A DNA stretch of 64,000 nt from assembly GCA_030268105.1 (NCBI GenBank), contig BSDZ01000022.1, forward strand, positions 186,001 through 250,000. Direction: 5' to 3'. Below are positions 52,927 through 64,000 of the stretch, piece after piece (position 1 is the first letter of the stretch; every line of letters begins with the position of its first letter). A program made the position numbers and the translations under genes. The stretch is from Volvox africanus (Eukaryota; Chlorophyta; Chlorophyceae; Chlamydomonadales; Volvocaceae). Under the pieces are notes generated by a model. That model was given only the letters and a program-made list of their open reading frames with translations, was not told the origin of the DNA and did no database searches.

Positions 52927-55900
52927 GGGCTTGCCCGGGTTCCTGCGGAGGGGGCACCACCTGGGATTTCTGAACTAACGCGTGGTCGGTGGTCATCCTT
53001 ACGGCCAGCCGTTAAGGCATTGTTGCCTTGTGTACTTGGACACATCGAGCGAGTCATTGCGCGACGCATCACGCTTGACGGACGCACGGGACTTCTCTGC
53101 TTCGACCCGTTGTGTAATTTGTTTACACCTCGCCGTCCCCTGTCGTCTATCGATCTGTCTAACCACGTGGTTTTGTTCATCCCCTCGTCTCTGCGTGAGA
53201 TGTCGGAACAATTGGCCATATACAGGAGATGTAGGCGTCAATATCCAGGCACTGCCGCATGTGTATTACTCCCTGCTTTCTGTCAGCGCAAGGCAGAGGC
53301 ATCGTTAAGGGGTATGCGGCATGTCCACCGGTTCGAGCCAGGCACCGTTTTGTTTAATGGTGTGGATCGGGAGGGTACGCTGGCTCCGTGGCCACACCTA
53401 TCCTATTCGGTTGACGTTTGGTACGAAGCTCCTGATGGGGGTGCCGTTGGTTACGGACCCGCCTTAAGCGCACTGACGTTGTCTGCTGGGCAGTCGCTCG
53501 TAGATAACCGTGTCCCTGTGGTTCAGATCGGTTTGAATGGCCGTACTCTGAAGGCACTTGTTGACACCGGTGCCAGCGACGACTTCATCTCTGTCGCAGA
53601 GGTGAATGCGCTGGGGTTGTCCCCAGAGTCGTCTGATTGTCCACAGGTTACCCTTGCTGACGGGGGTAAGCATCCCATCGTGGGCAGGATTACCCTTAGC
53701 CTATCGTTAGGCCCTTTGCGTGTTGTGACCCGGCCGTACGTGCTGCAGGGCTTAGCAGAGACTGCACCGTACATAATGGGGTCGTCGACATTACGACAGT
53801 ACCGCGCGCGCATCGACATGGAGACCGCAACCCTGCATATGTGCAAGGGTACTCTGTCGATTAAGGTACCTTTCCTGTCGTTCGAACATGTCACACCAAA
53901 GGAGGGCGAAACTGAGGCGGTGCCTATGGTTAATTTCGCTGTGACCGCAATGGCCGCGCGAATCGAACCAGAGCTAGTCGGGCGTAAGGAGGCCGTCCGT
54001 TTGTTACGGAAGGGTGCCCACGGACTGCTTTTAAGGCCGCGGGTGAGCTGTTGTGTCACCACCGCGCAGATTTCTGCGGATCCTGAGGTTGAGGCCCTAC
54101 TGTCGCAGTATGAGGACGTCTTTAAAGATATCCCTGGCCTACCACCTATGCGTCCTGTTGATCACACAATCCCTCTCATGCCTGGAGCGCAGCCTACAGC
54201 CCGGCCAATGTACAGGTTGACTCCATTGGAGCTGGATGAGGTAAAGCGCCAGGTGACGGATTTACTCGCGAAGGGTATGATACGCCCCAGCACATCCCCG
54301 TTTTCTGCACCGATTTTGTTTGTCGGTAAGAAGGATGGGACCTTGCGCATGTGCATTGATTACCGGGGGTTAAATGCGAATACGGTGAAAAATCGCTACC
54401 CTTTGCCACGTGTTGACGACCTGTTGGATAAGCTGAAGGGCTCGGCTTATTTTTCCTCAATTGACTTACAACAGGGCTACAATCAGATTCGCATCGCTGC
54501 CTCTGATATCCCGAAAACCGCTTTTCGGACGCCCTTCGGTCACTTTGAGTATACGGTCCTATCATTTGGTTTGACTAATGCCCCTGCAACGTTTCAGGCG
54601 GTTATGGACCGGATGTTTAGGCCGTTTATCGACAGGTTCGTTGTTTGCTACCTGGATGACATCTTGGTATATTCTAAAACGCGCGAGGAGCACTTGGAGC
54701 ATCTTCGGCTCGTGCTCGACGTTATGAGGCGGGAGCAATTGTTTGCTAAACGCGCCAAATGCTTTTGGGCGCAGCCTCAGGTGGAATATTTGGGCCACAT
54801 TGTGTCGGCCACCGGTGTGAAGATGGACCCGCGGAAGGTCGCCGTGGTTCGCGATTGGCCCGCGCCTCAGAACCTCACGGAGCTGCGTAAGTTCCTTGGC
54901 TTGACCAATTATTTCCGAAAGTTCATTGAAAAATATTCCATCATTGCGGCCCCGCTTACTAACTTAACTCGTAAAGGCGTTTTCGTTTCGCTCGAGTCGT
55001 GGACGTCGCAATGCCAGCGGGCATTCGAAGAGCTCAAACGAATCATTGCCGAAGATGTCATCCTTGCATTCCCTGATTACTCGTTGCCATTTCGTGTTGA
55101 GGTAGTGTCTGATGCCTCAATATTTGGAAGCGGCGCTGTATTGTTACAGGAAGGGCGACCGATCGCCTTCACGAGTAAGAAGTTTTCTGGTGCGGAAATT
55201 CGCTACACCACCGGGGAACAGGAGCTTCTGGCCGTGCTGCATGCTTTAAAGGAATGGCGCTGTTACCTCGAGGGACGCCCGTTTACTTTGAAGACTGACC
55301 ACAAGCCCCTAACGTTTTTGCAAAGCGTTCCGACGTTGAACCGCCGTCAAGCTAGGTGGATGGAATATCTAGCTAGGTTCAACTGCACCTGGGAGTATAT
55401 TTCTGGTAAATTGAATATTGCCGATGCTCTCAGTCGACATCCGTCGCTACACGCTGCAATTTTGGCAGCGCCCGTCGTGCGGCCGCGTAGCGAGGAGGTA
55501 CCGATCGCTACGGACCTCGCGGAGCGTTTGAAGGTTGCCTATAACGCAGACGCCTGGTTCGCGGACCCGGCTAATGTAGAAAACCTTCGCAAGCAGAATG
55601 GCCTTTGGCTACGGACGGAGGGTGCAGCTACGCAAATCGTCGTTCCGAACGACGACGCGCTACGCTACGACATCCTTGCGCGGTTCCACGAGGACCCGTT
55701 AGCAGGACACCCTGGTAGCAAGCGATTGATCGACTTGGTGCAACGTTCCTTTTGGTGGCCTCGTTTGGCTAAGGATGCGGCGAACTTCGTCCAGACATGC
55801 AGTCTGTGCCAGCGCAATAAGGCTTTGTCCGGTAAGGGCCATGGGTTGTTGCAACCGTTGCCTGTCCCGGATGCGCCTTGGGAAAGTGTTTCCATGGACT

Positions 55901-56988
55901 TCGTAGTCGCGCTGCCCAAAACTGAGGGGGGATACGATGCGGTGTTCGTAATGGTCGATCGTCTGACTAAGATGGTTCACCTAGCACCATGCACATCATC
56001 CTGCACGGCTGAGCAAACCGCACGTTTGTTTTTCGATAACGTGGTTCGGTTACACGGGATTCCCAAAAATGTGATCTCGGACCGCGGTGGACAGTTCACG
56101 TCTAAGTTTTGGGAAGCGCTCTGCAAACTAGTTGGCATGCGCGTCAACCTGAGCACGGCGTATCACCCGCAGACTGATGGTCAAACCGAACGCACAAACC
56201 GCACGTTGGGTGATATGTTGCGCAATTATGCTGGTCGCACACCTCTCGTTTGGGATACATATTTGACTGCGGCAGAATTCGCGCTTAACAATGCTGTTAA
56301 CCGCTCTACAGGCAAAAGTCCGTTCTTTCTTAACTACGGATTTCATCCCGCACTACCCGTGTGGCGTGAGTTGGAAGTGAACGTGCCTGCTGCTAAACTT
56401 TTTGCCAAGTCTTTTATGTCCCGAATCACAGACGCGAAGTCGTGTTTGGATGCGGCGCAGCAACGAACGACGGAATACTATAACAAATCTAAGCAGGATG
56501 TGACGTTTTCGGAAGGGCAACTCGTGTTGCTGAGCACCAAGAACTTGCGTTCCTTGGCCGATGGATCCCGAAAACTCTTACCCCGCTGGATTGGTCCGTA
56601 TCCTGTCGTGCGCATGGTTGGGAATGTGGCTGTGGAGCTTGCATTGCCCACTGATATGACCATTCACCCCACGTTTCACGTATCGCTTGTTCGTCCATAT
56701 CGTAGTACGGAGCCCGTCCCTGAGCCTGCTAACGCCCCCGCAGCGATCGAACCAGTTCCCGAGACCTGGATCGCTGGTAAACAGAAGTTTTACGATGTGG
56801 AGCGGGTGTTAGATTATCGCGCGCGTCGTGTGAGCCGACACCGACGTAAGCGAACAGTACACGAGTACTTGGTTAAGTGGACAGGGTATACCGATGAGCA
56901 CAACTCATGGGAACCGGCACGCAACTTCTCACAGGACATGAAACCCCTGCTCGAAGAAGCCCGCAAACGTGCCACGCAAGCCCAATGA
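52927..56988 (+). CDS. pol: Pol, unit 3 of the array
   Basis: 1,353 codons, open. The GTG that could be taken as a start in unit 2 is GCG here (52945), so pol cannot begin there; this supports translation through the [12 protein letters not shown] distinguishes it from unit 2. All catalytic motifs are retained. Confidence 0.93.
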   Translation, partial: GLARVPAEGAPPGISELTRGRWSSLRPAVKALLPCVLGHIERVIARRITLDGRTGLLCFDPLCNLFTPRRPLSSIDLSNHVVLFIPSSLREMSEQLAIYRRCRRQYPGTAACVLLPAFCQRKAEASLRGMRHVHRFEPGTVLFNGVDREGTLAPWPHLSYSVDVWYEAPDGGAVGYGPALSALTLSAGQSLVDNRVPVVQIGLNGRTLKALVDTGASDDFISVAEVNALGLSPESSDCPQVTLADGGKHPIVGRITLSLSLGPLRVVTRPYVLQGLAETAPYIMGSSTLRQYRARIDMETATLHMCKGTLSIKVPFLSFEHVTPKEGETEAVPMVNFAVTAMAARIEPELVGRKEAVRLLRKGAHGLLLRPRVSCCVTTAQISADPEVEALLSQYEDVFKDIPGLPPMRPVDHTIPLMPGAQPTARPMYRLTPLELDEVKRQVTDLLAKGMIRPSTSPFSAPILFVGKKDGTLRMCIDYRGLNANTVKNRYPLPRVDDLLDKLKGSAYFSSIDLQQGYNQIRIAASDIPKTAFRTPFGHFEYTVLSFGLTNAPATFQAVMDRMFRPFIDRFVVCYLDDILVYSKTREEHLEHLRLVLDVMRREQLFAKRAKCFWAQPQVEYLGHIVSATGVKMDPRKVAVVRDWPAPQNLTELRKFLGLTNYFRKFIEKYSIIAAPLTNLTRKGVFVSLESWTSQCQRAFEELKRIIAEDVILAFPDYSLPFRVEVVSDASIFGSGAVLLQEGRPIAFTSKKFSGAEIRYTTGEQELLAVLHALKEWRCYLEGRPFTLKTDHKPLTFLQSVPTLNRRQARWMEYLARFNCTWEYISGKLNIADALSRHPSLHAAILAAPVVRPRSEEVPIATDLAERLKVAYNADAWFADPANVENLRKQNGLWLRTEGAATQIVVPNDDALRYDILARFHEDPLAGHPGSKRLIDLVQRSFWWPRLAKDAANFVQTCSLCQRNKALSGKGHGLLQPLPVPDAPWESVSMDFVVALPKTEGGYDAVFVMVDRLTKMVHLAPCTSSCTAEQTARLFFDNVVRLHGIPKNVISDRGGQFTSKFWEALCKLVGMRVNLSTAYHPQTDGQTERTNRTLGDMLRNYAGRTPLVWDTYLTAAEFALNNAVNRSTGKSPFFLNYGFHPALPVWRELEVNVPAAKLFAKSFMSRITDAKSCLDAAQQRTTEYYNKSKQDVTFSEGQLVLLSTKNLRSLADGSRKLLPRWIGPYPVVRMVGNVAVELALPTDMTIHPTFHVSLVRPYRSTEPVPEPANAPAAIEPVPETWIAGKQKFYDVERVLDYRARRVSRHRRKRTVHEYLVKWTGYTDEHNSWEPARNFSQDMKPLLEEARKRATQAQ

Positions 56989-57047
56989 CCCCTGCAGTCG
57001 ATGCTGTATGATGCAGCGAGGACGCTGCATACGGGAGGGGGGATAAT

Positions 57048-57871
57048 TGTTGTGCTACGGTTCATTTTCCGCCGACGCGTAGGTCGACGCGATCCTATGA
57101 GGCGAAGTGCTTTTGTGATGAACGCATTACATATGAATGAATCTGCATGATATAAATGTATTCGCATACATTTATATATGCATTTGGCATGTTGTCATTA
57201 CCCATCGCGACATCGCACCATGGCAAATCCCCCTAGCATGCATGAAAGCCCGAAGCATTGAAGTGCGCATTATGCTCGTGCTACGAAACGATAAGTAATA
57301 TTATCTGATATAATATTACTTCATTTAAGCACACGTTGAGAGCGCCGCACTCGTCGCGATACATGCCCTGCAACCGGATATCGTTATCCGGACCCTTGCA
57401 TCATGCGAATGCCGGAAAGGCTTATACGTTGTTACGAGTAGACATCGCCCACACGCAGTAGGGTTGTCACATCTAGGATCGGCCTCCTAATGTGAATCGT
57501 ACGGCACTGCGATGCTGCGAGTATAACAGATGCGAGGACGGCTAAGCTAGACAAGACATTCGATACCGGAGAACACTTGTGTGTTCTACATTACTATTAC
57601 TATACGATACTCTACTTAGCTCGAGCTAAGCCTGAACTTCGCTAATCACCGCCGCGTGATGATTGCTTGCTTCCGGCGCTGACGGCGATTTCGTCCATTG
57701 CATCATTCCGATCTGTAAGACCGTAAGTTATATCTCTCTTCGTCTTGAAGTCTTCCGCTGTCTCTGTTTGCTCTCGCTTGCCTTGCTGTACTTGCAAGTG
57801 CTCGCGCATCGGTGTCGATAGTCTCCAGACGTGCAGATACTTATGAGCAAACGCGAACGAGAGGTACAACA
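57048..57871 (+). repeat. Hybrid X/Y LTR between units 3 and 4
   Basis: Same hybrid pattern as 51204-52027: T at 57621 (X) and T at 57842 (Y). I saw no difference between these two LTRs. Confidence 0.95.
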
Positions 57872-58770
57872 CGTACGTGCGTGACGCTAAAAAGTACCTC
57901 CAAGCTGTTCATGGTGGCGATAATGACGGTATCAGGTGTCTCTTCGTTGGTAACACCCTCGAGGGCGCAGCGAAGGACTGGTATCGCAATTGGACCAACG
58001 CCCGGGGCAGCTATACTTTTGACGAGTTGGTCGCCGCTTTGCTCGCACGATTCACTACTGAGGTTCAAGCACGCGATGTGGAAGCTCGTAACGCTTTGGC
58101 AGCCGGTAGCTACCACATGCGTCGGGATGAAAATGTACCTGCGTACCAGTCACGCTTCGAAGCACTTGTGACTCCCATTGCTGACCTCACCGAATCTGAG
58201 CGTGTCTTTTGGTTTAGGCGAGGCCTAACGAAACTTTTGGCTAAATGGTGCGCCACTGACTTGGTTGGAGCGCAGATCAAGTCGTATGACGCGTTGGTCG
58301 CTTTTGCTAAGGGCGCGGAGATACGACTCCTTGCCGGCGAGGAAGAAGTCAAGTCTGCCCCTCGTGCAAATGCCGTGCAAGTGCAGGATCCGCTTGGGGA
58401 AGCTGTGGCTCTCGACCAGGACCTCGGAGCGACCCGCCCCACGCCTACTGCCGCGACGCGACGCAGCAACGGGCAACGCAAGGCGGGCGGGGGCGCTAGC
58501 TCGGGTGTCCGTGGTACAGGAGGAGCAGGTCCGAGCTCGGACCCAGCTAGGAACAGGAAGCGTGGTGGTGCGCCGTCGTCGGCAGCCGCACAGCGTTCCG
58601 ACCCCAACGCGAAGCGTACTCGTACGGACGACACATTTATGCCAAAATGGAATTGCAATCGTTCCGAATTCGAGCGTCGAAAATTGGCCAATGTTTGTCT
58701 ACGGTGTGCGGAGAATCATTCCACGAAGGATTGCCCTCTAATGCCGCTGTTTGTACCTCAGCCGAAATAG
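57872..58770 (+). pseudogene. gag: X Gag remainder, unit 4 of the array
   Basis: As units 2 and 3. It shares ARFTTEV and PLFVPQPK with unit 3, but has AAGSYH, and QRKAGGGASS in the basic region. Ends in UAG at 58768-58770. Confidence 0.92.
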
Positions 58771-61700
58771 GGGCTTGCCCGGGTTCCTGCGGAGGGGGCA
58801 CCACCTGGGATTTCTGAACTAACGCGTGGTCGGTGGTCATCCTTACGGCCAGCCGTTAAGGCATTGTTGCCTTGTGTACTTGGACACATCGAGCGAGTCA
58901 TTGCGCGACGCATCACACTTGACGGACGCACGGGACTTCTCTGCTTCGACCCGTTGTGTAATTTGTTTACACCTCGCCGTCCCCTGTCGTCTATCGATCT
59001 GTCTAACCACGTGGTTTTGTTCATCCCCTCGTCTCTGTGTGAGATGTCGGAACAGTTGGCCATATACAGGAGATGTAGGCGTCAATATCCAGGCACTGCC
59101 GCATGTGTATTACTCCCTGCTTTCTGTCGGCGCAAGGCAGAGGCATCGTTAAGGGGTATGCGGCATGTCCACCGGTTCGAGCCGGGCACCGTTTTGTTTA
59201 ATGGTGTGGATTGGGAGGGTACGCTGGCTCCGTGGCCATGCCTATCCTATTCGGTTGACGTTTGGTACGAAGCTCCTGATGGGGGTGCCGTTGGTTACGG
59301 ACCCACCTTAAGCGCACTGACGTTGTCTGCTGGGCAGTCGCTCGTAGATAACCGTGTCCCTGTGGTTCAGATCGGTTTGAATGGCCGTACTCTGAAGGCA
59401 CTTGTTGACACCGGTGCCAGCGACGACTTCATCTCTGTCGCAGAGGTGAATGCGCTGGGGTTGTCCCCAGAGTCGTCTGATTGTCCACAGGTTACCCTTG
59501 CTGACGGGGGTAAGCATCCCATCGTGGGCAGGATTACCCTTAGCCTATCGTTAGGCCCTTTGCGTGTTGTGACCCGGCCGTACGTGCTGCAGGGCTTAGC
59601 AGAGACTGCACCGTACATAATGGGGTCGTCGACATTACGACAGTACCGCGCGCGCATCGACATGGAGACCGCAACCCTGCATATGTGCAAGGGTACTCTG
59701 TCGATTAAGGTACCTTTCCTGTCGTTCGAACATGTCACACCAAAGGAGGGCGAAACTGAGGCGGTGCCTATGGTTAATTTCGCTGTGACCGCAATGGCCG
59801 CGCGAATCGAACCAGAGCTAGTCGGGCGTAAGGAGGCCGTCCGTTTGTTACGGAAGGGTGCCCACGGACTGCTTTTAAGGCCGCGGGTGAGCTGTTGTGT
59901 CACCACCGCGCAGATTTCTGCGGATCCTGAGGTTGAGGCCCTACTGTCGCAGTATGAGGACGTCTTTAAAGATATCCCTGGCCTACCACCTATGCGTCCT
60001 GTTGATCACACAATCCCTCTCATGCCTGGAGCGCAGCCTACAGCCCGGCCAATGTACAGGTTGACTCCATTGGAGCTGGATGAGGTAAAGCGCCAGGTGA
60101 CGGATTTACTCGCGAAGGGTATGATACGCCCCAGCACATCCCCGTTTTCTGCACCGATTTTGTTTGTCGGTAAGAAGGATGGGACCTTGCGCATGTGCAT
60201 TGATTACCGGGGGTTAAATGCGAATACGGTGAAAAATCGCTACCCTTTGCCACGTGTTGACGACCTGTTGGATAAGCTGAAGGGCTCGGCTTATTTTTCC
60301 TCAATTGACTTACAACAGGGCTACAATCAGATTCGCATCGCTGCCTCTGATATCCCGAAAACCGCTTTTCGGACGCCCTTCGGTCACTTTGAGTATACGG
60401 TCCTATCATTTGGTTTGACTAATGCCCCTGCAACGTTTCAGGCGGTTATGGACCGGATGTTTAGGCCGTTTATCGACAGGTTCGTTGTTTGCTACCTGGA
60501 TGACATCTTGGTATATTCTAAAACGCGCGAGGAGCACTTGGAGCATCTTCGGCTCGTGCTCGACGTTATGAGGCGGGAGCAATTGTTTGCTAAACGCGCC
60601 AAATGCTTTTGGGCGCAGCCTCAGGTGGAATATTTGGGCCACATTGTGTCGGCCACCGGTGTGAAGATGGACCCGCGGAAGGTCGCCGTGGTTCGCGATT
60701 GGCCCGCGCCTCAGAACCTCACGGAGCTGCGTAAGTTCCTTGGCTTGACCAATTATTTCCGAAAGTTCATTGAAAAATATTCCATCATTGCGGCCCCGCT
60801 TACTAACTTAACTCGTAAAGGCGTTTTCGTTTCGCTCGAGTCGTGGACGTCGCAATGCCAGCGGGCATTCGAAGAGCTCAAACGAATCATTGCCGAAGAT
60901 GTCATCCTTGCATTCCCTGATTACTCGTTGCCATTTCGTGTTGAGGTAGTGTCTGATGCCTCAATATTTGGAAGCGGCGCTGTATTGTTACAGGAAGGGC
61001 GACCGATCGCCTTCACGAGTAAGAAGTTTTCTGGTGCGGAAATTCGCTACACCACCGGGGAACAGGAGCTTCTGGCCGTGCTGCATGCTTTAAAGGAATG
61101 GCGCTGTTACCTCGAGGGACGCCCGTTTACTTTGAAGACTGACCACAAGCCCCTAACGTTTTTGCAAAGCGTTCCGACGTTGAACCGCCGTCAAGCTAGG
61201 TGGATGGAATATCTAGCTAGGTTCAACTGCACCTGGGAGTATATTTCTGGTAAATTGAATATTGCCGATGCTCTCAGTCGACATCCGTCGCTACACGCTG
61301 CAATTTTGGCAGCGCCCGTCGTGCGGCCGCGTAGCGAGGAGGTACCGATCGCTACGGACCTCGCGGAGCGGTTGAAGGTTGCCTATAACGCAGACGCCTG
61401 GTTCGCGGACCCGGCTAATGTAGAAAACCTTCGCAAGCAGAATGGCCTTTGGCTACGGACGGAGGGTGCAGCTACGCAAATCGTCGTTCCGAACGACGAC
61501 GCGCTACGCTACGACATCCTTGCGCGGTTCCACGAGGACCCGTTAGCAGGACACCCTGGTAGCAAGCGATTGATCGACTTGGTGCAACGTTCCTTTTGGT
61601 GGCCTCGTTTGGCTAAGGATGCGGCGAACTTCGTCCAGACATGCAGTCTGTGCCAGCGCAATAAGGCTTTGTCCGGTAAGGGCCATGGGTTGTTGCAACC

Positions 61701-62832
61701 GTTGCCTGTCCCGGATGCGCCTTGGGAAAGTGTTTCCATGGACTTCGTAGTCGCGCTGCCCAAAACTGAGGGGGGATACGATGCGGTGTTCGTAATGGTC
61801 GATCGTCTGACTAAGATGGTTCACCTAGCACCATGCACATCATCCTGCACGGCTGAGCAAACCGCACGTTTGTTTTTCGATAACGTGGTTCGGTTACACG
61901 GGATTCCCAAAAATGTGATCTCGGACCGCGGTGGACAGTTCACGTCTAAGTTTTGGGAAGCGCTCTGCAAACTAGTTGGCATGCGCGTCAACCTGAGCAC
62001 GGCGTATCACCCGCAGACTGATGGTCAAACCGAACGCACAAACCGCACGTTGGGTGATATGTTGCGCAATTATGCTGGTCGCACACCTCTCGTTTGGGAT
62101 ACATATTTGACTGCGGCAGAATTCGCGCTTAACAATGCTGTTAACCGCTCTACAGGCAAAAGTCCGTTCTTTCTTAACTACGGATTTCATCCCGCACTAC
62201 CCGTGTGGCGTGAGTTGGAAGTGAACGTGCCTGCTGCTAAACTTTTTGCCAAGTCTTTTATGTCCCGAATCACAGACGCGAAGTCGTGTTTGGATGCGGC
62301 GCAGCAACGAACGACGGAATACTATAACAAATCTAAGCAGGATGTGACGTTTTCGGAAGGGCAACTCGTGTTGCTGAGCACCAAGAACTTGCGTTCCTTG
62401 GCCGATGGATCCCGAAAACTCTTACCCCGCTGGATTGGTCCGTATCCTGTCGTGCGCATGGTTGGGAATGTGGCTGTGGAGCTTGCATTGCCCACTGATA
62501 TGACCATTCACCCCACGTTTCACGTATCGCTTGTTCGTCCATATCGTAGTACGGAGCCCGTCCCTGAGCCTGCTAACGCCCCCGCAGCGATCGAACCAGT
62601 TCCCGAGACCTGGATCGCTGGTAAACAGAAGTTTTACGATGTGGAGCGGGTGTTAGATTATTGCGCGCGTCGTGTGAGCCGACACCGACGTAAGCGAACA
62701 GTACACGAGTACTTGGTTAAGTGGACAGGGTATACCGATGAGCACAACTCATGGGAACCGGCACGCAACTTCTCACAGGACATGAAACCCCTGCTCGAAG
62801 AAGCCCGCAAACGTGCCACGCAAGCCCAATGA
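58771..62832 (+). CDS. pol: Pol, unit 4 of the array
   Basis: 1,353 codons, open. Around 59037-59245 it carries bases of Y ([26 protein letters not shown]), whereas units 2 and 3 have SLREMSEQ and [18 protein letters not shown]. Elsewhere it follows units 2 and 3 ([15 protein letters not shown]). VLDYCARR near 62659 is unique. Catalytic motifs are intact. Confidence 0.93.
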   Translation, partial: GLARVPAEGAPPGISELTRGRWSSLRPAVKALLPCVLGHIERVIARRITLDGRTGLLCFDPLCNLFTPRRPLSSIDLSNHVVLFIPSSLCEMSEQLAIYRRCRRQYPGTAACVLLPAFCRRKAEASLRGMRHVHRFEPGTVLFNGVDWEGTLAPWPCLSYSVDVWYEAPDGGAVGYGPTLSALTLSAGQSLVDNRVPVVQIGLNGRTLKALVDTGASDDFISVAEVNALGLSPESSDCPQVTLADGGKHPIVGRITLSLSLGPLRVVTRPYVLQGLAETAPYIMGSSTLRQYRARIDMETATLHMCKGTLSIKVPFLSFEHVTPKEGETEAVPMVNFAVTAMAARIEPELVGRKEAVRLLRKGAHGLLLRPRVSCCVTTAQISADPEVEALLSQYEDVFKDIPGLPPMRPVDHTIPLMPGAQPTARPMYRLTPLELDEVKRQVTDLLAKGMIRPSTSPFSAPILFVGKKDGTLRMCIDYRGLNANTVKNRYPLPRVDDLLDKLKGSAYFSSIDLQQGYNQIRIAASDIPKTAFRTPFGHFEYTVLSFGLTNAPATFQAVMDRMFRPFIDRFVVCYLDDILVYSKTREEHLEHLRLVLDVMRREQLFAKRAKCFWAQPQVEYLGHIVSATGVKMDPRKVAVVRDWPAPQNLTELRKFLGLTNYFRKFIEKYSIIAAPLTNLTRKGVFVSLESWTSQCQRAFEELKRIIAEDVILAFPDYSLPFRVEVVSDASIFGSGAVLLQEGRPIAFTSKKFSGAEIRYTTGEQELLAVLHALKEWRCYLEGRPFTLKTDHKPLTFLQSVPTLNRRQARWMEYLARFNCTWEYISGKLNIADALSRHPSLHAAILAAPVVRPRSEEVPIATDLAERLKVAYNADAWFADPANVENLRKQNGLWLRTEGAATQIVVPNDDALRYDILARFHEDPLAGHPGSKRLIDLVQRSFWWPRLAKDAANFVQTCSLCQRNKALSGKGHGLLQPLPVPDAPWESVSMDFVVALPKTEGGYDAVFVMVDRLTKMVHLAPCTSSCTAEQTARLFFDNVVRLHGIPKNVISDRGGQFTSKFWEALCKLVGMRVNLSTAYHPQTDGQTERTNRTLGDMLRNYAGRTPLVWDTYLTAAEFALNNAVNRSTGKSPFFLNYGFHPALPVWRELEVNVPAAKLFAKSFMSRITDAKSCLDAAQQRTTEYYNKSKQDVTFSEGQLVLLSTKNLRSLADGSRKLLPRWIGPYPVVRMVGNVAVELALPTDMTIHPTFHVSLVRPYRSTEPVPEPANAPAAIEPVPETWIAGKQKFYDVERVLDYCARRVSRHRRKRTVHEYLVKWTGYTDEHNSWEPARNFSQDMKPLLEEARKRATQAQ

Positions 62833-62891
62833 CCCCTGCAGTCGATGCTGTATGATGCAGCGAGGACGCTGCATACGGGAGGGGGGATAAT

Positions 62892-63715
62892 TGTTGTGCT
62901 ACGGTTCATTTTCCGCCGACGCGTAGGTCGACGCGATCCTATGAGGCGAAGTGCTTTTGTGATGAACGCATTACATATGAATGAATCTGCATGATATAAA
63001 TGTATTCGCATACATTTATATATGCATTTGGCATGTTGTCATTACCCATCGCGACATCGCACCATGGCAAATCCCCCTAGCATGCATGAAAGCCCGAAGC
63101 ATTGAAGTGCGCATTATGCTCGTGCTACGAAACGATAAGTAATATTATCTGATATAATATTACTTCATTTAAGCACACGTTGAGAGCGCCGCACTCGTCG
63201 CGATACATGCCCTGCAACCGGATATCGTTATCCGGACCCTTGCATCATGCGAATGCCGGAAAGGCTTATACGTTGTTACGAGTAGACATCGCCCACACGC
63301 AGTAGGGTTGTCACATCTAGGATCGGCCTCCTAATGTGAATCGTACGGCACTGCGATGCTGCGAGTATAACAGATGCGAGGACGGCTAAGCTAGACAAGA
63401 CATTCGATACCGGAGAACACTTGTGTGTTCTACATTACTATTACTATACGATACTCTACTTAGCTCGAGCTAAGCCTGAACTTCGCTAATCACCGCCGCG
63501 TGATGATTGCTTGCTTCCGGCGCTGACGGCGATTTCGTCCATTGCATCATTCCGATCTGTAAGACCGTAAGTTATATCTCTCTTCGTCTTGAAGTCTTCC
63601 GCTGTCTCTGTTTGCTCTCGCTTGCCTTGCTGTACTTGCAAGTGCTCGCGCATCGGTGTCGATAGTCTCCAGACGTGCAGATACTCATGAGCAAACGCGA
63701 ACGAGAGGTACAACA
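62892..63715 (+). repeat. 3' LTR of element X (end of the array)
   Basis: 824 bp, X-type at every diagnostic base including C at 63686, like 37080-37903. It is followed directly by the CCCTG duplication and integrase of H. Confidence 0.95.
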
Positions 63716-64000
63716 CCCTGGTAGCAAGCAGTTGGTCGACTTGGTGCAACGTTCCTTTTGGTGGCCTCGTTTGGCTAACGATGTGGCGAACTTCGTACAG
63801 ACATGCAGTCTGTGCCAGCGCAATAAGGCTTTGTCCGGTAAGGGCTATGGGTTGTTGCAACCGTTGCCTGTCCCGGATGCACCTTGGGAAAGTGTTTCCA
63901 TGGACTTTGTAGTCGTGCTGCCCAAAACTGAGGGGGGATATGATGCGGTGTTCGTAATGGTCAATCGTCTGACTAAGATGGTTCACCTAGCACCATGCAC
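63716..64000 (+). pseudogene. pol: Integrase part of element H, continuing past the array
   Basis: CCCTGGTAGCAAGC continues the frame left at 37079 (HP, then [18 protein letters not shown]). The zinc-finger CSLCQRNK and the first catalytic Asp (SMDFVVVLP) are present; MVNRLTK replaces MVDRLTK. The frame is open to the window edge. Confidence 0.9.

Larger units (their letters stand above)
37080..63715 (+). mobile_element. Composite array: element X with nested element Y and three tandem 5,844-bp units
   Basis: The whole 26.6 kb lies between CCCTG (37075-37079) and CCCTG (63716-63720), the duplication made when X entered H. Five more LTRs lie between the outer two (six in all). X = LTR 37080-37903, leader, gag start to 38712, then gag rest and pol, and LTR 62892-63715. 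Y (38713-46183) split X gag. The segment after Y, gag rest to LTR, is present three times (46184-52027, 52028-57871, 57872-63715), each exactly 5,844 bp. Confidence 0.93.

Noticed and set aside
46184..63715. The exact 5,844-bp period as an assembly artefact
   Set aside because: Not excluded, but the units differ at many bases (for example 41374, 53284, 59037-59245, 62659), and the outer and inner LTRs show a logical X/Y pattern that duplicated reads would not produce.

Overview
Kind of DNA. This is a eukaryotic, transposon-dense window with no cellular protein gene that I can support. It is a nest of Ty3/gypsy LTR retrotransposons of the chromovirus type (Gag with one zinc knuckle; protease, reverse transcriptase, RNase H, integrase and a C-terminal chromodomain). 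The only cellular genes are two copies of a tRNA-Thr(UGU) gene and two copies of a U2 snRNA gene. The U2 5' end (ATACCTTTCTCGGCC) is plant-like, so a plant or green alga is my best guess; I cannot name the organism.

Families. All LTRs begin TGTTGT and end ACAACA. Family A (LTR about 815-825 bp, full element about 7.47 kb) dominates; family B (LTR about 780-812 bp) and family C (LTR 422 bp) are related. In all three, Gag and Pol are separated by a single UAG followed 7 nt later by a conserved stem, and in A and C the two are in the same frame. All three carry a short leader ORF upstream of gag with a plausible phase-1 intron.

Layout. 1-5659: minus-strand family A element running off the left edge, inserted in an integrase fragment of another A copy (5660-6025), followed by LTR and protease debris (to 6500). 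6501-18134: an A/B chimeric, internally deleted element whose 3' LTR is split by a complete minus-strand family C element (9831-17468, 5-bp duplication GTACG). 18135-18274: 3' end of an unrelated LTR element (D). 18275-31706: alternating E and F segments, a tandem duplication of about 2.8 kb carrying tRNA-Thr and U2. One E/F junction is split by a family B element (21380-28796, duplication TCACC). 31707-37079 plus 63716-64000: a decayed A element (H). 37080-63715: a 26.6-kb array inside the integrase region of H, bounded by one CCCTG duplication. It consists of element X, element Y inserted in X's gag (duplication CGTAC), and three tandem copies of an exact 5,844-bp unit (rest of gag, pol, LTR).

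How it fits together. LTR diagnostic bases show X-type LTRs at the array ends, Y-type LTRs around Y, and X/Y hybrids between units. This is the signature of unequal crossing-over between the 3' LTRs of Y and X. Most broken reading frames carry CGA-to-TGA changes, which suggests CpG decay. The left minus-strand element looks most intact; Y is complete but carries one nonsense codon.
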